A program made the position numbers and the translations under genes. A DNA stretch of 64,000 nucleotides from Actinomycetes bacterium (lineage in GTDB: Bacteria > Actinomycetota > Coriobacteriia > Coriobacteriales > UBA8131): the NCBI GenBank assembly GCA_009787085.1, contig WRGR01000046.1, positions 155,746 to 219,745 of the forward strand, read 5' to 3'. How positions within the stretch are numbered: position 1 is the first letter of the stretch; each line of letters begins with the position of its first letter. This document shows positions 28,071-37,346 of the stretch, piece after piece. The notes below the pieces were generated by a model. It searched no databases. It had not been told where the DNA came from and saw nothing but the letters and a program-made list of their open reading frames with translations.

Positions 28071-28105
28071 TCCACATCCTGTCAAGCCGACTTAGAATCC
28101 TGTTA

Positions 28106-29218
28106 TTGTCGATTGTAGAGAATACAGATTACAATGAGAAGCCGGAAGTTACAAGACGTAGCGAGGATGATGAATTGGAGACACCAGCATTGGGCATCAA
28201 GCGCTATGGGGCAGATGCCTTGGAAGCGCTGATAGGCGACCTTCAGCAGCCAAGATACCGATCCGACCAACTGGTTCACTGGCTATATGGTCGGCCCTTA
28301 CAGCCACCTTTGCTTGATTACCAGCAGATGGCCAATCTGCCGTCTGCCCTACGCAGCGCTCTTGCCGAACGTGAGCCGCTGGCTGCCCCAACTTTGCTAA
28401 AACGGCAGGCTTCCACCGACGGCAGCCGTAAATACCTCTTGGGGCTGGCCGACGGCGAGCGCGTGGAGTGCGTCGGAATCCCGGACAACGGCCGGCTGAC
28501 AGTCTGCTTTTCCACCCAAGTCGGCTGCGCTATGGGGTGCGTCTTCTGCGCCACCGGCCACCTCGGGCTGACGCGCAGTTTGGCTCCCGGCGAGATGCTC
28601 GATCAGCTGTTAGTGGTGGCTGCGGATTTTCAAACTCGGGTGAGCAATGCGGTGGCCATGGGCGAAGGCGAGCCTTTTGCCAACTATGACAACACGCTGG
28701 CAGCGCTACGGCTGATGAACGACAAGCGGGCAATGGGCATCGCTGCCCGCCGCCTGACGGTCAGCAGTTGCGGTCTGATACCAGCCATCCGCCGCTTTAC
28801 CAACGAGCCGGAGCAGTTCACACTGGCCGTGTCACTGCATTCTGCCATTCAATCCAGCCGTGACCAACTGATGCCCAAACTTGCCCAGCAAAGCCTAGAT
28901 AAGCTGCACCGGGCATTAACGGTCTACCAAAAGCACAGCGGTCGACGAGTCTCCTTGGAGTACACGCTGATCGACAGCATAAACGACACGCCAGAGGAGA
29001 TCGAGGCACTATGCACCTTCTGCCACGGCTTGAAGGTGCACGTCAACCTGATCGCCTTGAATCTTGGGCAAACTGCAGAGCTGCAGGCCTCCAGTCCGGC
29101 TAGGGCCGAAGCCGTTCGCCGACAGCTGGAGGCCAGCGGCATAGAGACAACACTCAGGCGCTCACGGGGCAGCGACATTGCCGGTGCCTGCGGGCAACTG
29201 GCAGCCCGAAGGGGCTAG
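28106..29218 (+). CDS. rlmN: Dual-specificity 23S rRNA/tRNA (adenine-C2) methyltransferase RlmN
   Basis: A 370-aa radical-SAM enzyme that methylates A2503 of 23S rRNA and A37 of some tRNAs. The iron-sulfur cysteines are in CAMGCVFCATGHLG. The usual GMGEP SAM-contact motif reads MGEGEPFANYDN here. The C-terminal catalytic cysteine region (SDIAGACGQL) is present. Starts at TTG (28106). The TAG stop (29216-29218) belongs to a repeated TAGGG motif that begins the palindromic element family. Confidence 0.93.
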   Translation: MSIVENTDYNEKPEVTRRSEDDELETPALGIKRYGADALEALIGDLQQPRYRSDQLVHWLYGRPLQPPLLDYQQMANLPSALRSALAEREPLAAPTLLKRQASTDGSRKYLLGLADGERVECVGIPDNGRLTVCFSTQVGCAMGCVFCATGHLGLTRSLAPGEMLDQLLVVAADFQTRVSNAVAMGEGEPFANYDNTLAALRLMNDKRAMGIAARRLTVSSCGLIPAIRRFTNEPEQFTLAVSLHSAIQSSRDQLMPKLAQQSLDKLHRALTVYQKHSGRRVSLEYTLIDSINDTPEEIEALCTFCHGLKVHVNLIALNLGQTAELQASSPARAEAVRRQLEASGIETTLRRSRGSDIAGACGQLAARRG

Positions 29219-29266
29219 GGGGACGCCGATTAATGCTGCCATGCTAGGCTGTGATCCGAACCGCCC
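29216..29266. repeat. Partial palindromic element at the rlmN stop
   Basis: TAGGGGGACGCCGATTAAT begins at the rlmN stop codon and matches the left end of the complete element that starts 51 bp later (TAGGGAGACGCCGATTAAC). It looks like a truncated or nested copy. Confidence 0.6.
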
Positions 29267-29398
29267 TAGGGAGACGCCGATTAACTCACAATTCCGTCAA
29301 TGCGCCCCCGAGCCGCGATCTTTCACCCTGCTGACCAGGGGAAAGATCGCAGTTCAAGCCGGCAATGACTGTAGTTTGGGATTGATCGGCGTTCTCTA
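29267..29398. repeat. Palindromic intergenic element, copy A
   Basis: About 132 bp filling most of the gap between rlmN and the LRR gene. The two halves are imperfect inverted repeats (ends TAGGGAGACGCCGATTAA and TTGATCGGCGTTCTCTA). The core hairpin is CGATCTTTCACCCTG / AGGGGAAAGATCG. The right end supplies the TAG stop (29396-29398) of the leftward LRR gene. Copy B lies at 25993. Confidence 0.8.
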
Positions 29399-32188
29399 GG
29401 GAAGCACCGGCTTGGTCAGAGGTCTGGTGGCGGTAACTTGGCTCACTGTGAGTTTGAGTTTTTGGGTCTTGCCGCCCATTTTAACCGTGATGGTCGTCTT
29501 GCCAGGCGCCAGCGCCCAAACCACGCCGACGGCATCCACAGTCGCCACTGCCCGGTTGCTGGACGCATAACTGGCCACCGCCCGACAGGCCTTGGCCGGA
29601 ATAGGTCTCGGAACAAGAACTAGACTCTTCCCCACCACTATACTTGCGGCCTTGCCTTGGCCGATGCTGAACGACTTCAACTTCGTGGCCTTGGCCACCA
29701 CGTAGACCTTGCAGCTAGCCTTTTTCCGACCGTCCGCAGCGATAGCCGTCAACTTGGCACTGCCGAGCTTCAGGGCAACCACTCTGCCGCTGCCAGCTTT
29801 GACTTTGGCCACTTTGGGGTTGGAGCTCGTCCAGATCGCAGCCCTGTTGGTAGCATTGTAGGGTTGAACGGCGGCCGGCAGCGTCAGCGAAGTGCCTTTG
29901 ACGATATAGAGCACAACTTGGGTCTTGATGCCACTAGCCCTAACAGTGCGCAAAGCAGAAGGCCGGGCGGAAGGCCGGGCAGCAGGCGGCTGGGCAGTGG
30001 GCGGCGTCGGCACTATGGCATTGCCGCCGCCACCGTCGCTGCTGCTGCTGCCGTCGCCGCCGTCGGTCGGGGCAGCCGTAATCCGAACGGAAGCAATAGC
30101 GCTTGTCACTGTGGCCATACCCGGCACTGTACCCGGCATACTGGTTTTCACCTTACAAAAGTAATAGGAATTGCCTCTAGTTAAGGTATTAGGAATATAG
30201 TTGGGCGCTGTAGCGCCCTTGATCGTCTTCGCGCCGCTAGTGACAGCCGTGCTGTTGACATACCATTGGTAAGCAAGCGTTGATCCGACAGGAGCCGCAA
30301 CGACAACGCTCAGGGCAGTCGCCTTAGCACCTTGGCTGTAAACTGCTGAAACTGGCTGGACAGTGACAACGGGAGCCTCTGTCTTGGGCAAAGACGGCAC
30401 ACCGGAGGCGTTTTGAGGTAGCACCCGGCCAGTATGGCTTTTCAGCCAAGCCGCCAGCCCGCTGACATCGGCAATGCAGTTGTTCTGGCAATAAAGCTCA
30501 TCCAAGGCGGCACAGCTGCCGATGTCCAGGCCACCCAGCTGGTTGGCGGAGCAGTCCAAGGACCGTAATGCCTCGCAGCCACCAAGATCAATGGCCATAA
30601 GCTGGTTGGCGGAGCAGTCTAACTGTCGCAGTGCTGGATTGTTGCTGACATCTAGCGCCGTCAGCGAGCAGCCGGAGCAGTCCAGCTCCAGCAAAGCCTC
30701 GCAGCCGCTGAGATCGAGGGCAACCAACGGGCAGCCAGAGCAGTTCAGGAACCGTAACGCCAAGCAACCACTGACATCAAGGGTGTTGAGTTGAGAGTCT
30801 CCGAAGCAGGATAGTGAGCGCAAGGCCGAAGCACGGCTGACATCGAGGGCGGTGATGTTCCAGTTGTTCAGCAGTTCGATGCCCAGCACATCGGCACCTA
30901 CGATCTTTTCAGGAACAATCACATCGCTCATGCTCCCCTTGTAGCCGGTAATGTAAATACCACCGTCACCAACATGACAGATAAAATCAGAGTCGCTTTT
31001 CATATTCTGCGGCAGCACCATGCCGCTGTGGCTGACCAGCCATTCCTCGATAGCCACAGTGTCAGAAATATTGTTACAGGAACAATCCAGATAACCAAGC
31101 TCCGAGTTGGCACTGATGTCCAGCCCGGTCAGCTGGTTATTGTAGCAATACAGCTCCTGCAGGGCCTGGTTGGCGCTGACATCGAGGCCAGCAAGCTGAT
31201 TGTAGCCACAGGAGAGGTAGCGCAACATCGGGCTGTGGGAGACGTCCAAGACTGTCAGGCCGTTGCCATAGCAGCGCAACTCCCGCAGCGCCGGGTTGGC
31301 GCTGACATCCAGAGCCTTCAAGCCGTTGCCATCGCAGTTCAGGAACTCCAGCGCCGTGCAGTCGCTGACGTCAAGGCCAGTAAGACCGTGCCCTGGCAAA
31401 TCGATACTGCGCACCGCATAGCCTGCGATCTTCTCCGGAACAGCCAATTCGGACGATTCCCCGGAATAGCCGTTGATAGCAACGCCGCCGTCAACAAGGC
31501 AGCATTCCAAGCCAAAGCTATTCTCCAAATACTGCGGCAGCAGCTCACCCTCATTGCCCTTCAGCCATTCACTGAGATATTGCAGGTCGGTGAGGTAATT
31601 GCCAAAGCAGTCCAGATAGACAAGCGCGGCGTTAGCCCCGATGTCCAGAGATTTCAGCAGATTATGCTCGCAGTATAGAAAGCGCAGCGCCTTGTTGGCG
31701 TTGATGTCCAGGCCAGTCAGCTGGTTGTTGGCACAAGACAGGTATACTAGCCCTTGGTTATTGGCGGTATTCAGGCTGGTCAGTTGATTGTCGTAGCAGT
31801 ATAGCTCTTCCAGCAACGGGTTGGCACTGATGTCCAAAACCGCAAGCTGGTTGCCGGAACAGTCCAGATACCTGAGCGATTTACAGGCGCTGACATCAAG
31901 GTTGCTGAGGCCACGCCACGACAAGTCAACGCTAACCACGGCATAACCGGCGATATTTTCAGGAACCACGATCTCAGAGGGGCTGCCCGAACAGCCGGTG
32001 ACATAGACCTCATCGCCCGATACCTCAAACTCAAGTTCCGTAGCCGCGCCGTCAGTGCCACTAATTGCCGCCCGGGCCCGACTAGGCAGCAGCCCAACGG
32101 CCAACAGCATTGCCAACAGCACCGCTAGCAACGGCACCGTGACTCGCAGCCAATGGCTGCTTCTTCCGTTCCCAACACTCTCTCTCAT
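29396..32188 (-). CDS. Secreted leucine-rich-repeat surface protein
   Basis: A 930-aa protein. A signal peptide (about residues 1-41) is followed by some 550 residues of LRRs with a recurring LDCSGNQL..LDISANP pattern, grouped in three blocks. Each block opens with a copy of a 'V.V.E.I.GY.V..I.L' segment. Then come a linker, a 'YQWYVNSTAV' Ig-like segment, a Ser/Gly/Pro-rich stretch (about 700-740) and bacterial Ig-like (Big) repeats at the C-terminus (KVAKVKAGSGRVVALKLGS). No LPXTG motif or membrane anchor is visible, so attachment is unknown. Likely adhesion or host interaction. Same strand as, and downstream of, the pilus sortases. Its stop lies in a palindromic element. Confidence 0.85.
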   Translation of the reverse strand: MRESVGNGRSSHWLRVTVPLLAVLLAMLLAVGLLPSRARAAISGTDGAATELEFEVSGDEVYVTGCSGSPSEIVVPENIAGYAVVSVDLSWRGLSNLDVSACKSLRYLDCSGNQLAVLDISANPLLEELYCYDNQLTSLNTANNQGLVYLSCANNQLTGLDINANKALRFLYCEHNLLKSLDIGANAALVYLDCFGNYLTDLQYLSEWLKGNEGELLPQYLENSFGLECCLVDGGVAINGYSGESSELAVPEKIAGYAVRSIDLPGHGLTGLDVSDCTALEFLNCDGNGLKALDVSANPALRELRCYGNGLTVLDVSHSPMLRYLSCGYNQLAGLDVSANQALQELYCYNNQLTGLDISANSELGYLDCSCNNISDTVAIEEWLVSHSGMVLPQNMKSDSDFICHVGDGGIYITGYKGSMSDVIVPEKIVGADVLGIELLNNWNITALDVSRASALRSLSCFGDSQLNTLDVSGCLALRFLNCSGCPLVALDLSGCEALLELDCSGCSLTALDVSNNPALRQLDCSANQLMAIDLGGCEALRSLDCSANQLGGLDIGSCAALDELYCQNNCIADVSGLAAWLKSHTGRVLPQNASGVPSLPKTEAPVVTVQPVSAVYSQGAKATALSVVVAAPVGSTLAYQWYVNSTAVTSGAKTIKGATAPNYIPNTLTRGNSYYFCKVKTSMPGTVPGMATVTSAIASVRITAAPTDGGDGSSSSDGGGGNAIVPTPPTAQPPAARPSARPSALRTVRASGIKTQVVLYIVKGTSLTLPAAVQPYNATNRAAIWTSSNPKVAKVKAGSGRVVALKLGSAKLTAIAADGRKKASCKVYVVAKATKLKSFSIGQGKAASIVVGKSLVLVPRPIPAKACRAVASYASSNRAVATVDAVGVVWALAPGKTTITVKMGGKTQKLKLTVSQVTATRPLTKPVLP

Positions 32189-32280
32189 ATCATCCCTTTC
32201 TTCTTAACATCAGCAGACAACAGCGAAGTCTTAAAGTATAGGGAGATTATATCATATCTATTATCTATTATGCTAGTATT

Positions 32281-33003
32281 TTATTTTACTTTCACTCGTT
32301 CGCATTGCACAAGGTAGCGCTGTTGGGAGGTGCCTACTGGATGGCAGGAGAACAAGGTCACCATATCCCGTCCGGGCTGGATCTTGATCGCGCCGATCTG
32401 ATGCGGGTCGATTATCTCGATGTTCACCACTTGGTAAACCAGCGTCTCACGGAAGTTGATAATCTTCACCTCGTCACCGACCTGCAGCTCGTCGATGTGC
32501 CGGAACATGTTCATCAGGTTGCCGCGATGGGCAGCGATCACCGCATTGGTGCTCGCACCGCCGATTGGGTAGCTGGTCTGAGTCAGGTGCACCGCCCCCT
32601 TTTGCATGTTCTCACTGTTCGCCCCCAGTCGGATGGGCAGTTCGATATTGATCTTTGGGAGGCTGATAAAGCCGATGATCCCGTCTTTGATGCCGTAGCC
32701 ACCGAGATCGACGGCAGCTGTCTGGTAGGAGAAGGCATCGACTAGGGCGGCTTGGTTCGTCTGCGCCAAATTTTCGTTCTCCTGTTTCAGGTATCGATAC
32801 AGTGCGTCGAAATCGCTGCTCTGTTCGTTGGTGGCCGTTTGCAGAAAATCATTTTTCAACTGGCTCACCTGATCGTCGTACACCAAGTTCATAAACCATG
32901 GGTAGGCCAGAACGGAGATGCCAACCGCTGCTATGACAGCGACGATTACAAGGCGTATTTTGGAGTGTTTTTTCTTTCGCTTCTCGGTAGGTTTCTCGAC
33001 CAT
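32281..33003 (-). CDS. Class C-type sortase
   Basis: A 240-aa membrane transpeptidase. N-terminal membrane segment (about residues 17-37); catalytic histidine in VIAAHRGNL, cysteine in VTLFSCHPVG, arginine in QQRYLVQ. The usual TLxTC reads TLFSC. Lacks the long C-terminal membrane tail of its neighbour. Start at 33003 follows AAGGGGGCG. The upstream sortase gene ends one base before this ATG. Expected to polymerise or anchor the pilin encoded upstream. Confidence 0.92.
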   Translation of the reverse strand: MVEKPTEKRKKKHSKIRLVIVAVIAAVGISVLAYPWFMNLVYDDQVSQLKNDFLQTATNEQSSDFDALYRYLKQENENLAQTNQAALVDAFSYQTAAVDLGGYGIKDGIIGFISLPKINIELPIRLGANSENMQKGAVHLTQTSYPIGGASTNAVIAAHRGNLMNMFRHIDELQVGDEVKIINFRETLVYQVVNIEIIDPHQIGAIKIQPGRDMVTLFSCHPVGTSQQRYLVQCERVKVK

Positions 33004-33004
33004 G

Positions 33005-33862
33005 CTATTCGCCCCCTTGCTTTGGTTTTGGATCGTCCTTGCGCTTCTCACGCCGTTTCAGCAATATGACCAGAACGATCAGCCCAAGCATAACAGCCGA
33101 AGTGATGGCAGCAGCCTGAACAACCATGCCGTCTACCGAAGAGCTGGCAACCCTCTCTGTCGTATGATGCTGTTCGGTATCATAAGGTATTCTTTTGCCA
33201 CGCACTAACAGACGATGGCTGTTGACACCATAAGGAGTGCAGGTGACTAGCGTACAGTAGTCCTTGCCCAACACCCGCTGCAGGTCGTCGGTCACATTAG
33301 GTTCGATCACCTTGACCTGGTCAACCTGATAGGCTAGTGTTCGATCCAAGACATTGATATAGAAAGTGTCGCCCTCCTCTAACTCAATAAGATCGGTGAA
33401 AAGCCGGGCAGTAGGTAGTCCGGTATGGCCAGAAAGTACACAGTGACGGGAAATGCCACCAATTGGCAGGGTAGAGCCCTCAAGATGCCCGACTCCTCTG
33501 TTCAACGTCTCTTCACTGGTGCCATGATAGATTGGCAGGTTCACCCCGATCTTGGGTATATCCAGAAAGCCCATCACCCCGCGAATGTTCAAAGTCTGCC
33601 AATAGGTCTCGGGCATGGCCATACCCGACCCTTCAACAAAGGGGTCGTGGACTGGTGCCCCTGTCAAGCTCTCGTTGTATTCCTCAGCCGCATCCCAAGC
33701 AGCCCGCAGGTCGGCTTTATCAAACTCTGATACTTTTTCTTGATAGACCTGAATGGCCGATGAGCTGTTCTTTTCTGCTAAGTAATTGCTGATCTGTGGA
33801 TAAAGCAACAATTCCAAGCCTACCAGCAAAATGCAAAGGGTGACTATGCCACGCTTCACCAT
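33005..33862 (-). CDS. Class C sortase with C-terminal membrane tail
   Basis: A 285-aa pilus-type sortase: N-terminal membrane segment, lid-like DPF at about residue 79 (HDPFVEG), catalytic His in VLSGHTGLP, Cys in TLVTCTPYG, Arg in SHRLLVRG, and a second membrane segment near the C-terminus. The DP(F/W) lid plus the C-terminal segment are typical of class C pilin polymerases. It lies between the pilin gene and a second sortase. Confidence 0.95.
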   Translation of the reverse strand: MVKRGIVTLCILLVGLELLLYPQISNYLAEKNSSSAIQVYQEKVSEFDKADLRAAWDAAEEYNESLTGAPVHDPFVEGSGMAMPETYWQTLNIRGVMGFLDIPKIGVNLPIYHGTSEETLNRGVGHLEGSTLPIGGISRHCVLSGHTGLPTARLFTDLIELEEGDTFYINVLDRTLAYQVDQVKVIEPNVTDDLQRVLGKDYCTLVTCTPYGVNSHRLLVRGKRIPYDTEQHHTTERVASSSVDGMVVQAAAITSAVMLGLIVLVILLKRREKRKDDPKPKQGGE

Positions 33863-33892
33863 GTTTATTCCACTCCCTCCTTGACTTTAAGA

Positions 33893-33925
33893 GAAGGGCC
33901 GCCGCCAGCGCAACGGCCCTTCTTT
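33893..33925. terminator. Hairpin between pilin and sortase genes
   Basis: A perfect 9-bp stem (GAAGGGCCG / CGGCCCTTC) with a 12-nt loop, 33 bp after the pilin stop. There is no strong U-tract on the minus strand, so partial read-through is likely. It would make more major pilin than sortase mRNA. Confidence 0.7.
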
Positions 33926-33957
33926 GACGCGCAGGTCAACGGTCTAGCATTGCCAAC

Positions 33958-35529
33958 CTACTTCTCTGTGTCCACCTGACTGTCAGTGGACTTCTTCTTC
34001 CTAGTCAGGGCGACGATCACGGCAATACCAAGGATGGCGATGCCGGCAACCGTGAAGACAATAGTACCCATACCGCCAGTATTAGGCAAAACGAAGCCTT
34101 GGCTGTTGATAACTTCGATAGACTCAGTGAAGTTCAGAGTACCAGCGGAGAAGGTCACAACCTCCGGGGCAGTCAGCATGTTGTAGCCAGCCGGGGCGGC
34201 AACCTCGACCACATAGTAGGAATTGTAGCTGGTTCCATCAAAGTCGCGCAAGCCTTTGAAAGTTGCAGAGCCTTTGACATCAGAAGTAACCGTGTAGTCA
34301 GCGCTGCTGCCAAGGGCGCCCCAGCCAGCGCCACCAACATCAATCAGCTTGCCTGTGGCATCCATCCTCAGAAACTTGCCATCAGCGGCGTTCTGGGCGG
34401 AAGTAGCCACCTTGAACCGAGCACCGGCAAGGGCGCCACCGGCTTGATCGACCTTGTCGATATCGATATAGGCTGTATGGATTTTCGGACCCTCGTCGCC
34501 AGTGTCAGTAGTGATCTCGACACCGTCGTGGTTCTCGAAGTCGGCAGTAGCGTTGTTCTGGATGGACGGATCACTCTGAGCGTAGATCTTGTCATTGACC
34601 GTAGTACTGAAGCTAACAACCAAGCTACTGTAAGAGGCGGCCTTGGCCATGCCAGCAGCGGTTAGGGCAACAACAACAGTACGGCTGGAGCCAAAGTCCA
34701 CTGTATAGTCAGTGGTGTCAACAAACGTAACCCCGCCGGGGTTCCCCTTGACAACAACATCGTCGTTGAAGTCTAGGGCATCGTCCAACTTGTCGGTCAC
34801 TTTGAACGAAATGCTATTGGCGATGTCGCCGGGGACACTGGCCGTGATGGCATAGGGAATGGTATCGCCAACGGCAACGGCCTTGGCAGCATCATAGTCG
34901 TCAAGTACCTTGCTAATAGTCAGGATCTGGTTTTTCGGATAGACATGCACTTCATCCAGCCAGCCAGAGCCGTCCTGGCTGGTCATCGGCACTGCCACCA
35001 AGAAGGGGGCACAGGGTGCCTCGATGGACAGCGGTGAATCGTCTAGTGCGCTGGTTGCGCCGGCAGAACCCTGCAAGTCCTCGATAACCAGGTAGATTCC
35101 CTGATCAAGGCCAGCAGCCTTGGCCACACCACCAGAAGCACCACTGCCTGCGGTGGTAACCGATATTTTGGTGCCTACCGGATAGACATTCTCCGGGCTG
35201 GCGGCAGAGATATCGGCATAGACTTCAAGGTTTGACCCATTCAGCCTGTAAACCTTGCCCGCTTCTGGGGCACCGGCAGCAGTGGTGGTGTCCACCTTGT
35301 AGATATCGAAAACCACACCGTTGGCGGGAGTGCCGCCATTGGGAGCCGATGCCGTCGTGCCATCGCCTGCAGTGCCCTCTGTGCCGATGATCTTGTGGAT
35401 ATAAAGATCACCGTGCTCGGGCACCAGAGGGTCAGCGAACAACGGCAGGGCGAACAGTGACATCAACATGCAGGCCAAAGCCACACTGGTGACAATCGAT
35501 ACTGGACTCTTCTTCCTTGTTGCTTTCAT
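33958..35529 (-). CDS. Major pilin, SpaA type, LPNTG-anchored
   Basis: A 523-aa cell-wall protein. Signal peptide (about residues 1-33), a pilin motif with the linking lysine in VHVYPKNQ, two Cna-B/isopeptide-type domains (second starting near IHTAYIDIDKVDQAGG), and a sorting signal LPNTGG followed by a hydrophobic segment and KKK tail. Sortases encoded just downstream would polymerise it through the YPK lysine. Start at 35529 (MKATRKK) follows AAAGGAG; an in-frame ATG 11 codons earlier is possible. No separate tip or basal pilin gene is visible. Confidence 0.95.
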   Translation of the reverse strand: MKATRKKSPVSIVTSVALACMLMSLFALPLFADPLVPEHGDLYIHKIIGTEGTAGDGTTASAPNGGTPANGVVFDIYKVDTTTAAGAPEAGKVYRLNGSNLEVYADISAASPENVYPVGTKISVTTAGSGASGGVAKAAGLDQGIYLVIEDLQGSAGATSALDDSPLSIEAPCAPFLVAVPMTSQDGSGWLDEVHVYPKNQILTISKVLDDYDAAKAVAVGDTIPYAITASVPGDIANSISFKVTDKLDDALDFNDDVVVKGNPGGVTFVDTTDYTVDFGSSRTVVVALTAAGMAKAASYSSLVVSFSTTVNDKIYAQSDPSIQNNATADFENHDGVEITTDTGDEGPKIHTAYIDIDKVDQAGGALAGARFKVATSAQNAADGKFLRMDATGKLIDVGGAGWGALGSSADYTVTSDVKGSATFKGLRDFDGTSYNSYYVVEVAAPAGYNMLTAPEVVTFSAGTLNFTESIEVINSQGFVLPNTGGMGTIVFTVAGIAILGIAVIVALTRKKKSTDSQVDTEK

Positions 35530-35610
35530 TCTCGCCACATCTCCTTTGCTAAACGCCTTCATTGTTGAACCCCTAGTCGCCGAACATTTTCCACGTAACT
35601 TCAAAATCAA

Positions 35611-36059
35611 ACCCCACCTTTCTGTTGAACCACACCTTCCCTTTTGCGTAAAGCTTGGAGGCGGCTTGGCCGCGCATTACAAGATTTCCGGAAGCGGCTG
35701 GGCCAATCACACTGCTGCCACCGGAAAACGGCAACATTTTTTTAGGTATGTCTGGATGTCAAAACACACGTCGGCAATGCTACGAAGAAAGCGATAGCAA
35801 TCTCTCAAATTGAAGCAAACTGATTGTAGATGTCTCGATATAACGCACATACCTACGCCCTGTACTTTCTAACCCCAAATTTTTACGCCCTTACTGAATG
35901 TTGATCATTTTGAACATTCTGTTCATCAACATAATTCTTACAATCTATTAATAGCATATTCAAGTAGCTTGAAAGATTTTTAGAGTTACTATCTGTTGAC
36001 ATCCCGTAACTATTGCATGTTAATTCTAATTTTTCATATTATTTGAAACTGGAGAATTA
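35611..36059. promoter_or_regulatory. Upstream region of the pilus operon
   Basis: About 450 bp with no gene; the half towards 36059 is markedly A+T-rich compared with its surroundings. It holds the pilin promoter region for leftward transcription. I see no clear promoter hexamer pair. It also receives the end of the leftward FHA gene. Confidence 0.4.
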
Positions 36060-37346
36060 TTATAGGCGGATCGCCGGATCATGATGGACAAAATCGATGC
36101 TGAATCCGATATTACTTATTGCCAGCTCATCGCCCAAAGAAAGCTCGACTGGCTGATGTGGAGACAAGCGCTGGGCATTGAGGAAGCTACCATTGACCGA
36201 CCCAAGGTCCTCGATAAACAGCTTGTCCCCATCAGAAAATATCAACGCATGCTGTCTGCTGACTGCCACGGAATCAGAGATCCTGATGTCGGCGCTGCTG
36301 GAACGCCCTAACAAAAGCTTACTGCCACTGAGCTCCCAGCTTTTGTTGTCGCTTTTCCGGATCAGGCAGAGGCTGCTGTTGTGTGTTGACTGCAAAACGG
36401 GCAGTGGGCACTCGATCACCGGAGCTGGTGGGGACGAGCCTGCGGAGGCACCCGGGCGCGGATCGTCCGGGGCTGGCGGTAGCGGGGCTGGCGGGGCGGC
36501 AGACAGGGACGGATCATCCGGGGCTGGCGGCAGATCATCTTGGGCTGGCGGGGACGGATCCTCCGGATATGCCTGGGATGAGCCTGCAGGTACTGTCGGC
36601 GGCGGATCGTCCGGGGCTGGCAGCAGCGGGGCTGGCGGGGCGGCAGACAGGGACGGATCATCCGGGGCTGGCGGTATCTTGGTTTGATCCTCTGAGGCCA
36701 CGCTGACAAAATCCGGTTCCCAAACCGGTTTTACCGTCGCAGACAAGTCCGGCAACGGCAGGCCGCCAATATGATCCGCCGCTTGGCATGGCGTTAGCGG
36801 TTTCACGCCTAAGAACAGCTTGATCTCAGCTAAGGAGAACATTGTCTGTTTCTCCAGGTATCCCAAAGCGCGCTCGGCATATACGTGGCTTTCCTCTGTC
36901 ATAAAACGGGCATGACTGACAATGTGGATGAGCAAGTCCAAAACCGTGCGCTCCTTGATGCCCGCATTGTTGAGCGGCAGGTAGACGAAGTGGGCGATAG
37001 CGTCCTCATCAACATAGACGTAGCCTTCATCCATAATCAAGTTTTCGCCTGCAAGCCCCGCTGTGGCCACTGTGTCCAATACCGTTACCACACTTTGGAG
37101 CAGGGACTGGAGCTGCGGCAAAGAAAGCCTGTTGGCTAAGAATGCCTCCAAGCTTAGCAAGCCAGTTGTTTTATAGAAGACATCGGGATGCTCTTCGCCG
37201 GCAGTGAAGGTGATAGGCAAAAGCCCCCTGACGGTGTTCTGTGCAATGTGCGCCGCAGTCGCATAATCGAAGATATCACGCTTGCCGAAGCTGACTTTTA
37301 GCAGCGCCTGCCCCTGTTTTTTAGGCAGAACGGCCTTGGCCTTCAT
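36060..37346 (-). CDS. FHA-domain protein with N-terminal DUF6382-like domain
   Basis: A 428-aa cytoplasmic protein. The first 200 residues resemble the conserved domain often found before FHA domains in Gram-positive bacteria. Then comes a Pro/Ala/Asp-rich linker with duplicated PPAPDDPSLSAAPPAP units, and a C-terminal FHA phosphothreonine-binding domain (LLGRSSSADIRISD, VSRQHALI, DLGSVNGSFLN). FHA proteins read Ser/Thr-kinase signalling. The ATG overlaps the TGA stop of the MFS gene (ATGA), so translation is coupled to that gene. Confidence 0.85.
   Translation of the reverse strand: MKAKAVLPKKQGQALLKVSFGKRDIFDYATAAHIAQNTVRGLLPITFTAGEEHPDVFYKTTGLLSLEAFLANRLSLPQLQSLLQSVVTVLDTVATAGLAGENLIMDEGYVYVDEDAIAHFVYLPLNNAGIKERTVLDLLIHIVSHARFMTEESHVYAERALGYLEKQTMFSLAEIKLFLGVKPLTPCQAADHIGGLPLPDLSATVKPVWEPDFVSVASEDQTKIPPAPDDPSLSAAPPAPLLPAPDDPPPTVPAGSSQAYPEDPSPPAQDDLPPAPDDPSLSAAPPAPLPPAPDDPRPGASAGSSPPAPVIECPLPVLQSTHNSSLCLIRKSDNKSWELSGSKLLLGRSSSADIRISDSVAVSRQHALIFSDGDKLFIEDLGSVNGSFLNAQRLSPHQPVELSLGDELAISNIGFSIDFVHHDPAIRL
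36460..36530. repeat. 71-bp direct repeat, copy 1, in the FHA gene linker
   Basis: Matches 36604-36674 at 69 of 71 positions by eye. Both encode the Pro/Ala/Asp linker. Recombination between the copies would delete 144 bp in frame. Confidence 0.85.
36604..36674. repeat. 71-bp direct repeat, copy 2, in the FHA gene linker
   Basis: Second copy of the unit at 36460-36530, two mismatches, same orientation and reading frame. Confidence 0.85.
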
